The translations under genes were made by a program, and so were the position numbers. The notes below the pieces were generated by a model. That model saw only the letters and a list, made by a program, of their open reading frames with translations. It ran no database searches and was not told where the DNA came from. Below, in pieces: positions 1 to 9,991 of a DNA stretch of 64,000 nucleotides. This DNA is from Cucumis sativus (lineage: Eukaryota; Streptophyta; Magnoliopsida; Cucurbitales; Cucurbitaceae), in NCBI RefSeq assembly GCF_000004075.3, contig NC_026656.2, forward strand, positions 24,190,607 to 24,254,606. The letters are read 5' to 3'. How positions within the stretch are numbered: the stretch's first letter is position 1; the number at the start of each line of letters is the position of its first letter.

Positions 1-303
1 TTCTTCATCTTGCTATGCCTCTGCAGCAGCAACAACAGCTACATAAGCTTGTCTTGCTTATTCCATTTTCTTCATTTCCACATCATCTAAGTCATCAATG
101 GAAGGGAAGCTAGCTCTAAGGGAGATGCAATGAAAGATTATAATCTTTGAAAGATCACTGCAATCGTTCTTTGTCAAGCCTTCAAGTAACAACATAAATG
201 ATGAAACATCCCCCTGCAAGGACTTGAGCTGTTCTTGAAGTTCTTCTACTTTTGTATTTGATGTTGTTACTTCCCATTGTATCTTCTCCAAGGGAGCTTC
301 CAT
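1..303 (-). pseudogene. MPB2C-like (microtubule/movement-protein-binding) gene fragment
   Basis: The minus strand reads a glutamate-rich, coiled-coil-like peptide starting MEAPLEKIQWEV, followed by VEELQEQLKSLQGDV and SSFMLLLEGLT. This resembles the middle of plant MPB2C, a microtubule-associated protein that binds viral movement proteins. After EMKKME the frame meets a TAA where the family would have a sense codon, continues as ARQAYVAVVAAAEA, then meets a TAG before QDEE. Two nonsense codons within an otherwise family-like stretch mark it as a pseudogene. The fragment begins at a methionine but sits beside a GGGTTGGGTT-rich element, so its 5' end may have been removed. It also runs off the left edge of the window. 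The family assignment is from memory of the motif and is moderate; the broken frame is seen directly. Confidence 0.5.
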
Positions 304-315
304 GCTTATCTGCCA

Positions 316-872
316 CGGGTGTAAAAATATAGGTTGAATCCGAATAACTTGGACTACCCAACCCATCTTATAAGGGTTGGATTGGGTTAGGTTAAAATAT
401 GAGTTGAGTTGGATTAAAAAAATTGAAAATTTTCGGGTTGGGATTGGGTCTCGGGTTAGAGGGTTGAAAATTTTGATTCAACCAAACCCAACCGAATTAA
501 TATATATATATATTATTTAATAAAATAAAATCTAAAAATTAGGTCTTCCTCCCTCTTCATTCTTCATCCCCTCGGGCCCCGCTCATCTTTCTTCAGTGTG
601 TTCGATTCTTCTCCCTCACAATCTCGTCGTCCACCTCCCTTTTCGATGATTGGTCTTCTCTCTCACATTCGCGTCGTTCACCTCCGTTTTTTGTTACAAA
701 GTAAAAGTAGAAAAGAAAAAAAAACAACACAACTCGACAATCCAATCCATATTTTACGGATCGGGTTGGGTTGGAAACTAATTTCGGGTTATTCGGGTTG
801 TCAATCCATATAACCCGAAAATATGGGTTGGGTTGAGAATGTCTCACAATCGTCTCAACCCGATTGCACCTC
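316..872. mobile_element. hAT-like non-autonomous element with GGGTTGGGTT subterminal repeats
   Basis: Both flanks of this stretch are dense in GGGTTGGGTT/CCCAACCC motifs in opposite orientation (about 340-480 and 750-860). The left end reads GGGTGTAAAAATA and the right end, in reverse complement, reads GAGGTGCAATCGG, a weak terminal inverted repeat. Plant hAT-type miniature elements commonly have this layout. No clear 8-bp target duplication remains, so the boundaries are approximate. The short reading frames inside are low-complexity and not genes. Confidence 0.4.
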
Positions 873-1662
873 ATTTATTTGCAAGCTTAATCTTTGCATC
901 TGAAAATTGGGAATGAATAGATTTTTTCGGCATGCTCGTTTACTTTTGCATTTGATGTTGTTACCTCTCTTTTCAGTGTGTCATCAACCACGAGGCTCGC
1001 GATTAGAAAGCCTCTTTATCCCAGCTGGCCATGGCGGCCAATGGTTTGAATCTAGGGCTAAGAAAACTATCTCCATCATTTGCAATTATGGAAGAGGAGA
1101 GATGGAGGCTAAAGGAATAGAAGATGCGAAACGAGGGAATGGAGGCGACTACATCCCAGTGAGTTAACAAGGCAACAATACCATAAACTAAAACGGAAAT
1201 ATTAATTTTACAAAATTAAATAAATATAAAAATGAGCTTTAGAGGTTTAAAATCTCTTTCATCTACCTTATGAAAAAGGATCAATTTTCTTTTTTTCTTT
1301 TTTCTACCGAGATCAAAAATTAGATTTCTTTTAGTGAAAAATAAGAAAAAGTAATTAAATTTATGATTGAATGTATTGATATGAAGCACTTAAATATAAT
1401 ATTAATAATTATTAAGGCTGTGTTTGAGAATCTTACCTGTACTGTGTGATGAAATATCTTTAATAGGTTGAATTAATCTTCACTGTTGATCTCAATTAAT
1501 TTCCTTCTTTTCCTGAATATACAAGAAGATTAAAGTGACAAAATTTTAAAATATAAAAATGCAATTTATTAATTTGAAAACCATCTCTATATAATTATAA
1601 TTCTGTACCTCTTATGGATAATAGCATTTATGTCTTGCCCTGGCCAGATTTGAAAACAACAT
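873..1662. other. Intergenic, no gene recognised
   Basis: AT-rich sequence. The only notable point is that about 30 bases near 940-968 closely match 250-277 of the MPB2C-like fragment (both encode VTTSN-K on the minus strand). This may be a small duplicated scrap of the same gene. No other coding similarity is seen. Confidence 0.5.
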
Positions 1663-2442
1663 TCATCTATCTCCATGGGATTTCAATTTGGGGAAGCTTA
1701 GTATTCCATGTGAAAATGTCTCCATTTCATACGATCCATATATGTACAATACCTCCAACGATGGAAACTTAATCGTACATTTTCCGTTGTCAAAGGATGC
1801 TAATCTTGGTAAGCCATATAAGATGATTTCTTTCAGGTGTTTGAAAACAATTTCACCATTTTCTTCTTCTCCTTCTTCTGCTGCAACTATACATCTCATT
1901 TCTCTACACTCATGTATTACAGTAGACTCCAAATTTCCCAGATTTTCTGCCACCGAAGAGCTAAACAAGTTCATCATTTTATTGCATCCTCCGACCCTAA
2001 GGTACTTCAAATTTAGGAATGTGACTGAGGATGGCAATATGCACTTCAAATTCTCACATCCCCGTATGTCAATGTTTTCCAAACTATCAAAGCTAATTGT
2101 GGTGACTTCGCTACTTTCTTTCCACACATGCATAAGCTTTGGAAGATTCCATAATGTCAACTTCTTCAACCTTGCACATCTTTGAACATCATTATTATTG
2201 CTTCTACTTAATTCTTCAGTTTCAAACACTTGTATCAGCTTACGAGCATCTTCGATTATAAATTCTTCAATATTGTACAATACTTCACTCATTTCCAATG
2301 GCAAACAAACTATGTCATCATCCTCACAACCAATCAGTTTAAGACTTATGAGTTCGGAGAATGATTCTGATTTTTGGCAAAACCTTTTCTTCACTGATTT
2401 CAAGCTCAATTCCATATTTCTCATACCCTGGAGGCTTTCAAT
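1663..2442 (-). pseudogene. Orphan LRR exon of a Vat / At4g27190-type CC-NBS-LRR gene
   Basis: One open frame of about 259 codons starts right after a good acceptor (polypyrimidine plus CAG ending at 2443) and begins IESLQGMRNMELSL. It contains degenerate leucine-rich repeats of the type found at the C-terminus of RPS2/Vat-like CNL receptors: LKKLTLWNLPKLMHVWK, FDSLENIDIRGCENLK, FLNLKYLRVGGCNKMMNLF, LKEIILYGLPRLASF and FPSLEVLYIYGS. In this family these repeats lie after the NB-ARC domain and help decide ligand recognition. The frame closes with TGA/TAA after FPKLKSHGDR. No CC or NB-ARC coding sequence is found upstream on this strand; the next DNA is AT-rich and then copia remnants. It therefore looks like a relic exon. 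It could still be the last exon of a predicted gene with a shortened product. It belongs to a different CNL subgroup from the RGA2-like copies at 40-58 kb. Confidence 0.65.
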
Positions 2443-3339
2443 CTGAAAAGAAACAGAGATTCAAAAACTATTAATTTTCAATTTTATTTTTCTTTATTTC
2501 AAAATCCCAGACTTCGTACCTAACATTGTTTTTCCCTTCATTTTATTTTAAGTGGTTTTTTTTTTTTTTTAAATCTAAGATAAGGGTAGAAAAATGACCA
2601 AGTATTTAAGAGTCAGTAAAATGGGTTTTAAAGTTAAGGGTAGAGTGGTAATTTGGTTTTATGGCAAATTTGTAATTATTCCGATCTTCTACACCTTCTG
2701 TCTTTTAATTAGACAAAAGAAAAGAGAAAGAAAAGAGGGCAGCCGACAGTCAAGAACAGACAAACAGGGAAAGAAAGAGCGAACTTCGAACGGCTTCCCA
2801 GTTGACGGTGTTGACTGCCAACGGCATTAGTTTACGGAGGCTTTCGGTGTCGGGTTGGTCGACGGGTTCTTCAGTGTTGGGTCTTGACGGGTTTGTTGGA
2901 ACGTTGGATCTGTGGCTGGTTTTCTACGAGTTTGGGTCTAGGCATCAGTTCAGCGTTGGTCTCTCAGTCTTTCTTGACGTTTTGGTTGATACTATGGTTG
3001 GGTTTGTGGTTAATTACATATTGCTAGTCTTGTTGATTTCTTCGATGTAAGACCAAATAATTGGTCGAACTACTATATACAGCGTTTTTGGTTGGGAGTT
3101 TGTTATAGGTAACAGAACTTGGTGTGTTATTTCCAACCGTAAAAAAAACTAGAAATCATGTATTTAGAGTAGATTGTATAACGTATAATTTGGAGGAAAT
3201 GAAAATGTGATCTTTTCTTAACACAATTGGGCAATATAAATATAATATATCAAATCATAACAAACTAACCACAGTACACCACATATACTAATAAACTCAC
3301 CAAAGTAAAACAATATATGTTTAATATAACCATTACACT
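2443..3339. other. Intergenic stretch with purine-rich and G/T-rich segments, no gene supported
   Basis: A poly-T tract (2559-2571) and an A/G-rich segment (2710-2790) are present. Short plus-strand frames at 2594-3050 have skewed composition and no recognisable motif. I see no transposon ends here. Confidence 0.4.
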
Positions 3340-5935
3340 ACCCCAAGATGGAGCGTTAGAGAGTAAACACACCCATTTCTTTGGCCATGAGAGATTTAAT
3401 GGAAGCACTTGGAAGAGCCTTCGTAACAAGTTGAGAAGTCGGTCGGATAGGAAGAACTTTTAAGAAACCAACAACAATTTTATCCCAAACAAAATGACGA
3501 TCAATCTCGATATGCTATGTACGCTCGTGAAAAGTGGGATTATTGGCGATAAAGATAGCGGCTTGGTTGTCACAAAAAATCAGGGGCAAGCAATGGATAA
3601 GTAATGTGTAAATCTCGAAGAAGATGATGAATCCATGTAAGCTCACTAGAAACAGAAACTAATGCATGATATTCAGCCTCACAATAGAAGAACAAGAAAT
3701 GGTAGTGTATTTCTTGAACTTCCACAACATCATAGTCACCTAAGAACACACAAAAACCAGTTACAGATCGTTGAGTGTCAGGGCATGAACCCTAGTCAAA
3801 ATCAACAAATGCCTTCAGCTGGAAAGACAAAAAGAGAAGCGATAAAAGAACACCCAGTTTAATTGTGCCTTTAAGGTAATGTAGAAGGTGGTGCACAACT
3901 CTCATATATGCTCTTCACAGCGGTTGGCAAGGAATATATTGGCTAAACTTAATTATGAATTGCAAAGCAAATGTCCGGTGGAGCGAGATATTTGAAGATA
4001 AAGTACTTGTCCAACAAGTATTCGATAGACAGTGTAGCATCGTCTGAAGATAATAGTACACCGACCTCTTTTGAAAGATGTAAATTAGAAGTCATAGGAT
4101 ATTTAACTGGCTTGGCAGCTAAAAACCTGTGTCCTCTAAAATCTTAAGGCAATATTTTCGATGAGACAAGTAAATGTCATCCTTAGGATTGAAAGGGAGA
4201 GTTCCAAACCTAGAAAGAAGTATTTTGCAGTTCCTAAATCCTTTAACAAAAAATGGGAATGAAGCAATCCTTTTGACCTCAATTTTGTTGAAATTAAATT
4301 AATCTAAACTTAATACATGAACTTGCATTATTAAATATGCATGAATAGTTGGATACATGGAATAGTTAATCACTAAATACATTGATATATGAAGAGTCAC
4401 GTGTATTGATATTTATTGTTGATGACTTTTAGCTTGCTTTTCTACGGATATAAATATGTGTAAGGTTTCTCATTTTACAAATGAAAGAAGGTAAGAAATT
4501 CAGGTTTAAGAAATATTATTCAATTTCTTTCTTCTCAATTGTGTGAATAAGAGAACAATCTTCTTCTCTTGTTTCTTGATTTGTATTGTGAGGACCTATT
4601 AAGTTTCCAACAAATTTTAGCAAAACAAGGTTCGGTAGGCAAAATATCATCCATATATACTAACATAGCAACAAAAGACAAGCCAGAACCTCAAGTAAAA
4701 CAAACTATATATAGTCTACCTTCGATGGGGAAAAACCATGTAATTTAGAAAAACCATTGCTGAGAAGCTTGTTTAAGACCATAAAGTGGTTTGTTTAATT
4801 TATAAACCATGGGTGGACCATTATTTAAAAAGGCATTATTAATATCTATTTGGCATAAACTCCAACTGAATGAAGCAGAAAGAGTTAATAAAATTTCGAC
4901 AGTTACAATCTTTGCAACTAGAGAAAACGTGTTAGCTAGAATAGTCAATATCTTCTTGTTGGCTACAAACCTTAGCAACAAGGTGAACTTTATAACGATC
5001 CACAATGCCATCTGGTTTATACTTGATATGATAAACCCATTTACTTTCAATGGTGTGACGACCTGAAGGAAGAGGAACTAAGGTTCATGTGTTGACTCTT
5101 TCAAAAACATGAATTTCATCATCCATGGCACACAGACAATGAGGAAACTTCACGGCTTGATGAAAAAATAATTGGGTTCATAATCAGTTAAAACATGAAG
5201 CAAAAAATGTTGATGAGCATAACTTAAATTGACACAAGAAATGTAATAAATGATAGGATACGCCAATGGGGAGAGGAGTTCCAAACAACAAATTACAATG
5301 AAATTCCTTTAAAAATCCAAGAGTTTGACATTGTCGTGTAGATCATCAAAGACCAGCATGGGGAATATAATGGCAAGTGGCAAAACTACAACATCATTCT
5401 GAGAAGAACCTAAATGAGAACTCATAGGATGATGTGCAATATTGTCTCCAACATCAGTAGAAGGAGAGAGGATTGCTCTCAGTTTGTGAAGTAATATTTT
5501 CATTTGAAGCTTCAACTTGAGATGGTTCAACAACAGAAGGAGGAGAAAAAACTTCATGGATCAACATCAGGAACCAAATCAATAGCAGTAAAGGGCAGAA
5601 CAACCTCTTGAAAAAGGTTACCTTGTAGCATCTCATAAACTTCTTCAGCGGTATGAAAAAATGTCATATTTATGTCACATAAGATAAACCCAAGTAAAAT
5701 GAGAACAATCATCAATGAAAGTAAAAAAAAAATATGACTGACTAGCATAAGTGGGGAAATTGAAATGACATTTTTTGAAGGAAAAGCCAAAGGCTTCTAT
5801 TTAGCAAGCGTGAAAATTGAACAATGAGAATATGGAAAAGTAGTAGCCTTAAGTTGTAAAAAATCCTTCAATAAAGCTAAACAATTAGAAGAAAGATGAC
5901 CCAATCTACTATGTCAAGTTTGAGTCGAAACTGGA
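3340..5935 (-). mobile_element. Degenerate Ty1/copia retrotransposon, gag-pre-integrase to RNase H
   Basis: Read on the minus strand in shifting frames, the order is typical of copia pol. A pre-integrase zinc-finger region lies near 5790-5935 (HSRLGH, SSNCLALLKDF, HCSI). A damaged integrase/linker follows at about 5110-5790 ([23 protein letters not shown]). Reverse transcriptase lies at about 4620-5110 ([44 protein letters not shown], with the YMDD catalytic motif at about 4647-4658). The RT tail and RNase H lie at about 3340-4285 (DDIYLSHRKYCLKILEDTG, CDNQAAIFIANNPTFHER, TSQLVTKALPS). There are many stops and frameshifts, much of the integrase is missing, and no matching LTR pair was found, so it is an old, immobile copy. 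A separate solo LTR at 4286-4612 is nested in it. Confidence 0.85.
4286..4612 (+). mobile_element. Solo LTR (327 bp) with perfect 5-bp target-site duplication
   Basis: The element starts TGTTGAAATT and ends TTTCCAACA, the canonical TG...CA with a TGTTG/CAACA terminal inverted repeat. The five bases on each side are identical (AATTT at 4281-4285 and 4613-4617). Removing the element and one duplicate restores a continuous copia RT reading region on the minus strand. A TATA-like TATAAATATGTG lies near 4449-4460, followed by a pyrimidine-rich 3' half, so the promoter side suggests plus orientation. It has no internal coding region, as expected after LTR-LTR recombination. Confidence 0.88.
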
Positions 5936-6222
5936 CACTTTCAAAGTTTTCACGGCTTTGTGTCTATAAATTTGAAAGGAACAAGATAAAGAGATAGTTC
6001 GAATTCGCAGTGATCATGGAAGAGAGTTTGAAAATGCAGCTCCAAGTGAGTTCTGTCTCAATCAAGGGATTATTCATGAATTTTAGACTCCTCTTACTCC
6101 CCAACAGAATGGGATCATTGAACGCAAAATAGAACTCTACAAGAAATGGCCGAGTTATCCTTCATGCGGAGTCACTTCCGCTGTATTTTTTGGCAGAACC
6201 TTTGAATTTGTTAGATTATTTA
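5936..6222 (+). mobile_element. Ty1/copia integrase-core fragment, opposite orientation
   Basis: The plus strand encodes the second half of a copia integrase: IVRIRSDHGREFENAAPSEF, then QGIIHEF, TPLTPQQNGIIERK and an altered LYKKWPSYP region (normally LQEMARV). The D of SDHGREF and the E of QNGIIER are two of the DDE catalytic residues. An in-frame TAG follows HEF and the frame is lost after IERK. It abuts the minus-strand copia remnant almost directly, so two antiparallel copia pieces meet near 5935. Confidence 0.8.
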
Positions 6223-7297
6223 ACAAATATGAAATTAATTTTATTTTTATTTAAAGAAAGGTAAAATATCTTTCTTATATTTATGATTATTTATAAATAT
6301 GGAGTTAAAAGATCTTCCTTAAATATCTCATTTAAAGAAGAAGACAAAAGATATTTCTCCTATTTAGAATATTTTATCGTAAAGAAGTTATTCTTTCTTG
6401 GCTCTTTAAAAACGAGAAGTTCTAAATATAAAATTCATTCTTCACAGTGGTTGTTCAGAAGTTTATATTTTTGGTGAAGAATCTGTAGGAAGGTAAACAA
6501 GTTACCTTACCTTCTACATTATGACAGATTATTAAAGATCATCAAGGGATTTGACATAGTATCGATTTATAAGAAATATGAATGAAGGCTAAGATAATTG
6601 TATTGCGGTCAATGAATGCAAGAGGAGCCTGAATTCATCTTTGAGGAGATTCAAGTTTACCGTCAGGGGAACTTGAGTTTATATATTTAAGTTATGGTGA
6701 TAACTTGTTAATATAACTTTAGGATTAAATTACAAACTTTTGAATCTCAATAATATTTTTTATCTAAGCAAAAAAGCCCCTTAGATGTAGGTTGTATTTG
6801 TCGGGTTATCAAACCCTTCTATGTTATTTTTGTTCATTTTGTTACGTTAGTTATTCCTGCGGTTAATCACTCATTAGTCATAGCTGAAGGATAATATTTA
6901 TTGTCTCACCCATTTTTCATATTGCTTGTCATATTCATAACCGTATCTCTCTTCGATCAAGTACTCTCTTTATAAACAATCAACTCTTTAAGGATATTAG
7001 CATGAACTCAATACATCCAATATATCTAAAATAACAAAAGAAAGGAAAACATATAGATTAATTATATAAATTTTAAAAATAATCATTTCCTAAACCTTAA
7101 ATTATTAAACAAATTATCAAATCATTGTTAGTGTAAATAAATTTTGGAGAAAAACATAATAATAAAATAAAAGAAGAAATTGGCAAACAGATTTCAAAAA
7201 TCATTAAGTGAATTAAAATCATTGAGTATATAATCATTTAAAAATCATTGAGCAAATATGAATTTGGTGAAAAGAAAAAAAAAAAAGAAAGAAAAGA
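6223..7297. other. Intergenic AT-rich stretch, no gene recognised
   Basis: The short plus frame at 6283-6477 is lysine/phenylalanine-rich and shows no motif. It may be decayed LTR sequence downstream of the integrase scrap, but no TG...CA ends with duplications were found. Confidence 0.4.
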
Positions 7298-7373
7298 AGG
7301 ATAGAAGGCGTCTCTTGAAGAGACATATTCAAGAGAGAGAATGGTAGAATGCATCTCTTGAAGAGAGCATTCT
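7298..7373. repeat. Two imperfect palindromes around TCTCTTGAAGAGA
   Basis: The motif GTCTCTTGAAGAGAC (about 7309-7323) and the longer near-palindrome AGAATGC-ATCTCTTGAAGAGA-GCATTCT (7347-7373) lie about 40 bases apart. A related half-site AAGAGAGAGAAT sits between them. Such sequences can fold as hairpins. Dispersed LTR-type repeats are one possible source. No function can be assigned. Confidence 0.55.
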
Positions 7374-7507
7374 AATAATTAAAGACAAGATTTTCACCCG
7401 TTTTACTCAATTATCCGAACAAAAAAACTCATGGAACAATCCACGTGCCAAAAGTTGAATTTAAAGCAACATATATTTGGCCATTACATTATTTGGTAAA
7501 CAACTAA

Positions 7508-9080
7508 ATGTTGAAATTTATGTCCTACAACTCATAGTTTGTTATTCTATTCAATAAAGTGGTTATTAAGAACTTATTAGTGAAAGTAGAATATTGTAAT
7601 CATGAATCCAATAAACTAAGGTCTCAAGGCTATCTAGTGTAGACTATGTAAAGACATAAATGTAGATCAAGTTCAAGTATATATTCTGGGGACACTATGA
7701 ATGCGGCCCTCTTTGTAGTTAGTACAAACGATATGAACTTAAATCGTTTAAATAGAGACATGGAAGTGGGGGACATCTTATGTAAAGAGTTTACATAAAG
7801 AATGGAACCATAAAATAGTCACTTTTAAGTTATAACAATGTTGACTATAAAAACCGACTATTTTGATTATTGACGACCTGGGTAACTAATCTTAATTATG
7901 AGCTAATTATGAACTTCTGTTAAAATAAAATTATCCTTAGATCTGCATAGATAAGCGCAACTCAATAATGGATGGATGACTAATAAATGAAATTATCCTG
8001 AGCTCAATAAGCCTCTTATTTCAGAGGTAATTAGATCGGGTAGATGGCTAGAGACATATGGTGCAAGACAAAATTTACTTCTACTCGTTTTAGGGATAGT
8101 AAATAGGTTGTTCCCTTAAGATCTGAATCCAAGTCTAGAACAAGGGGACCCATCTCTCATTAGGCCAAGAGAGATTCGATTTATAGGTTGGACCTAAACT
8201 CAATTGTTCAATAACGTGGATCGGTGGAACTTAATGAGCAAAATGTAGTCACTAGGGTAAAATAATATTTTGACTCAACCAAGATTACAAACAACATTTG
8301 AAGGATTAACTTATCGATCATGGTTATATCAAATGGACACAAATATATCTATAGTGAGAGGGGTTCAACTAAGGGACTTTAGTATAATGACTCGTTAGTT
8401 AACAAATATTGATTAGCTCGGTCTAAAAGAGTTTAGTCAGTTAATCTAGAATTGTTGGAGCTCATGATATCTATAGGTCCATTGGGTTCCCCTCTTAGTT
8501 CATATGGAATTAACTTAGAATAATATGATTGAATAGTTTGAAATGTTCGAATTCGATAAAGAGAGAGAAATCGTCAAGTATATGTGATATAGTCATCGGT
8601 TATAAGTTTGAGATAGAGCTTTAAGTTTTAATGTGAATTAAATATTAAAAATATGAATACGGATTCATAATCGGAAGCTCGAAATTGATGGAAATGATCA
8701 AAGTTGTAAAAAGGCAAAATGTTGACTTTTGATTTTGAAAATTCAAACTTTGACTGGTTTTATATTTAAATATAATTTGAATTTCAAAAAAATCAATGTG
8801 CATTCAAACTCGGGAGGTCAGAATTAGTCAATATTGACAAAATGGTAGAAAGTCAAAATGTTGACTTTTTACTTGAAAAGTTAAAGTTTGACTTTGATTT
8901 GAATGGTCAAATGAACCATATTGACCTTCAACTAAAGTTAAAAAGTGGCAACATAAGATCAAGACAACATTTTTGGTGAACTAATGGTTAGTGGAATGTA
9001 AAGTGTTGAGATTTTGTGAACTAATTACATGCTTTTTTTTTTCTTCATGTAATTAGGTTATTTAAAGGACTTATTTCAAA
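7508..9080 (+). repeat. Long LTR-like repeat, copy A (fullest copy)
   Basis: Starts TGTTGAAATTTATGTCCTA near 7508 and continues for about 1.5 kb with no coding capacity. Diverged copies of the same consecutive landmarks occur at 14215-15335, 19640-20480 and, inverted, 60140-61270. The landmarks are a 'ggggacactatgaatgcggcc' type block, then 'gactatttt-gattattgacgacc', 'gagct-attatgaactt', 'attatcct-agatct', 'tagatcgggtagatggctag', 'ttgattagct' and 'ggtccattgg'. This repetition and the TGTTG start indicate a long terminal repeat or a large non-autonomous LTR element. The 3' end is ill-defined and runs into TTGACTTT-rich sequence (8710-8950). Confidence 0.65.
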
Positions 9081-9111
9081 TAGTTTTCAACCTCAAGACC
9101 AACACTTTTAC

Positions 9112-9991
9112 CCATGCATCCCAACCTAAAACTTCAATCTGATTCTGGAGAAATACTCTCTGACCCATCAGCATACAAATGTCTCATTGGTAGACTTCTA
9201 CACCTCACTGTCTCACGTCCAAACATTACCTTTGCAGTACATAAGTTGAGTCAACATGTAGCTCAACCTCGACAGACACATTTGCTTTCTGTTCAGGTGC
9301 TCTTACGGTACTTAAAAGCATTCAGTGACGTAGATTGGACGTCATGCATTGACTCCCAAAAATGTACCACTAGCTTTTGCATATTCATGAGAGAAGCATT
9401 AATATCCTGGAAGGCAAAGAAACAAAGTATTGTATCGCGCTCTTCAGTAGAAGCAGAATATCGTGCTTTTGCCACAACAACCAATGAACTTAGCCGGATA
9501 AATCAATTAATGAAGGACCTTCACATTTCGTCTCCATCACCTATTGTCATATATTGTGACAATGATGCAGTCGTCTACATTGCCTCCAATCCCATTTTTC
9601 ATGAACGTACGAAACACATCGAGTTTGATTATCACTTTGTTCGTGAAAATGTCCTCCAACATAAGATCAAGCTGCCGCCAATACGTTTTAGTCAACAACT
9701 TGCTGACATCTTCACCAAACCACTTTCGTCTCATGCTCTTACTCCTTTACTTTTCAAGATTGGTGTAGTCAATCCATTAAGTCCATCTTGAGGGATATTA
9801 GAGTTAACTAACCTAGTTAGATTTTAGTAAGCATTATTGTTGTTACACTGGTATATTTATGTTATTAAAACAGTTGTAATAATTGGCTATTTATATGCCC
9901 TATTCATTTCAAATAAATCAAGAAATGGTTTATTTACCTTCAATAAAAGAAGTAAGAAAATTTCTTATCCCTTCTCTTGCTCTCTCTGTTT
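9112..9991 (+). mobile_element. Ty1/copia 3' fragment: RNase H end plus start of 3' LTR
   Basis: A 225-codon frame (9114-9791) reads the end of copia pol: SAYKCLIGRLLHLTVSRPNI, HKLSQHVAQPRQTHL, then RNase H (WKAKKQSIVSRSSVEAEYRA, YCDNDAVVYIASNPIFHERT, FSQQLADIFTKPLS). About 20 residues expected between LLRYLK and AFSDVDW are missing, so the RNase H domain has an internal deletion. The stop is followed by TTGAGGG, a polypurine-tract-like stretch. After that comes an AT-rich segment with a TATTTATATGCCC element and a pyrimidine-rich end (to about 9991), consistent with the beginning of a 3' LTR. The 5' part is truncated near 9112 against repeat copy A. Confidence 0.85.

Noticed and set aside
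593..874. 93-codon minus frame and overlapping plus frame at 598-813
   Set aside because: They lie within the GGGTTGGGTT-rich element; the peptide is a translation of simple repeats with no family match.
940..968. Second short MPB2C-like match (EVTTSNAKV on the minus strand)
   Set aside because: Only about 30 bases match; too short to call a separate gene fragment, so it is mentioned only as a possible duplicated scrap.
2594..3050. Plus-strand frames of 78 and 82 codons
   Set aside because: Skewed composition, no motif, no splice or promoter context, and overlapping frames of similar length.
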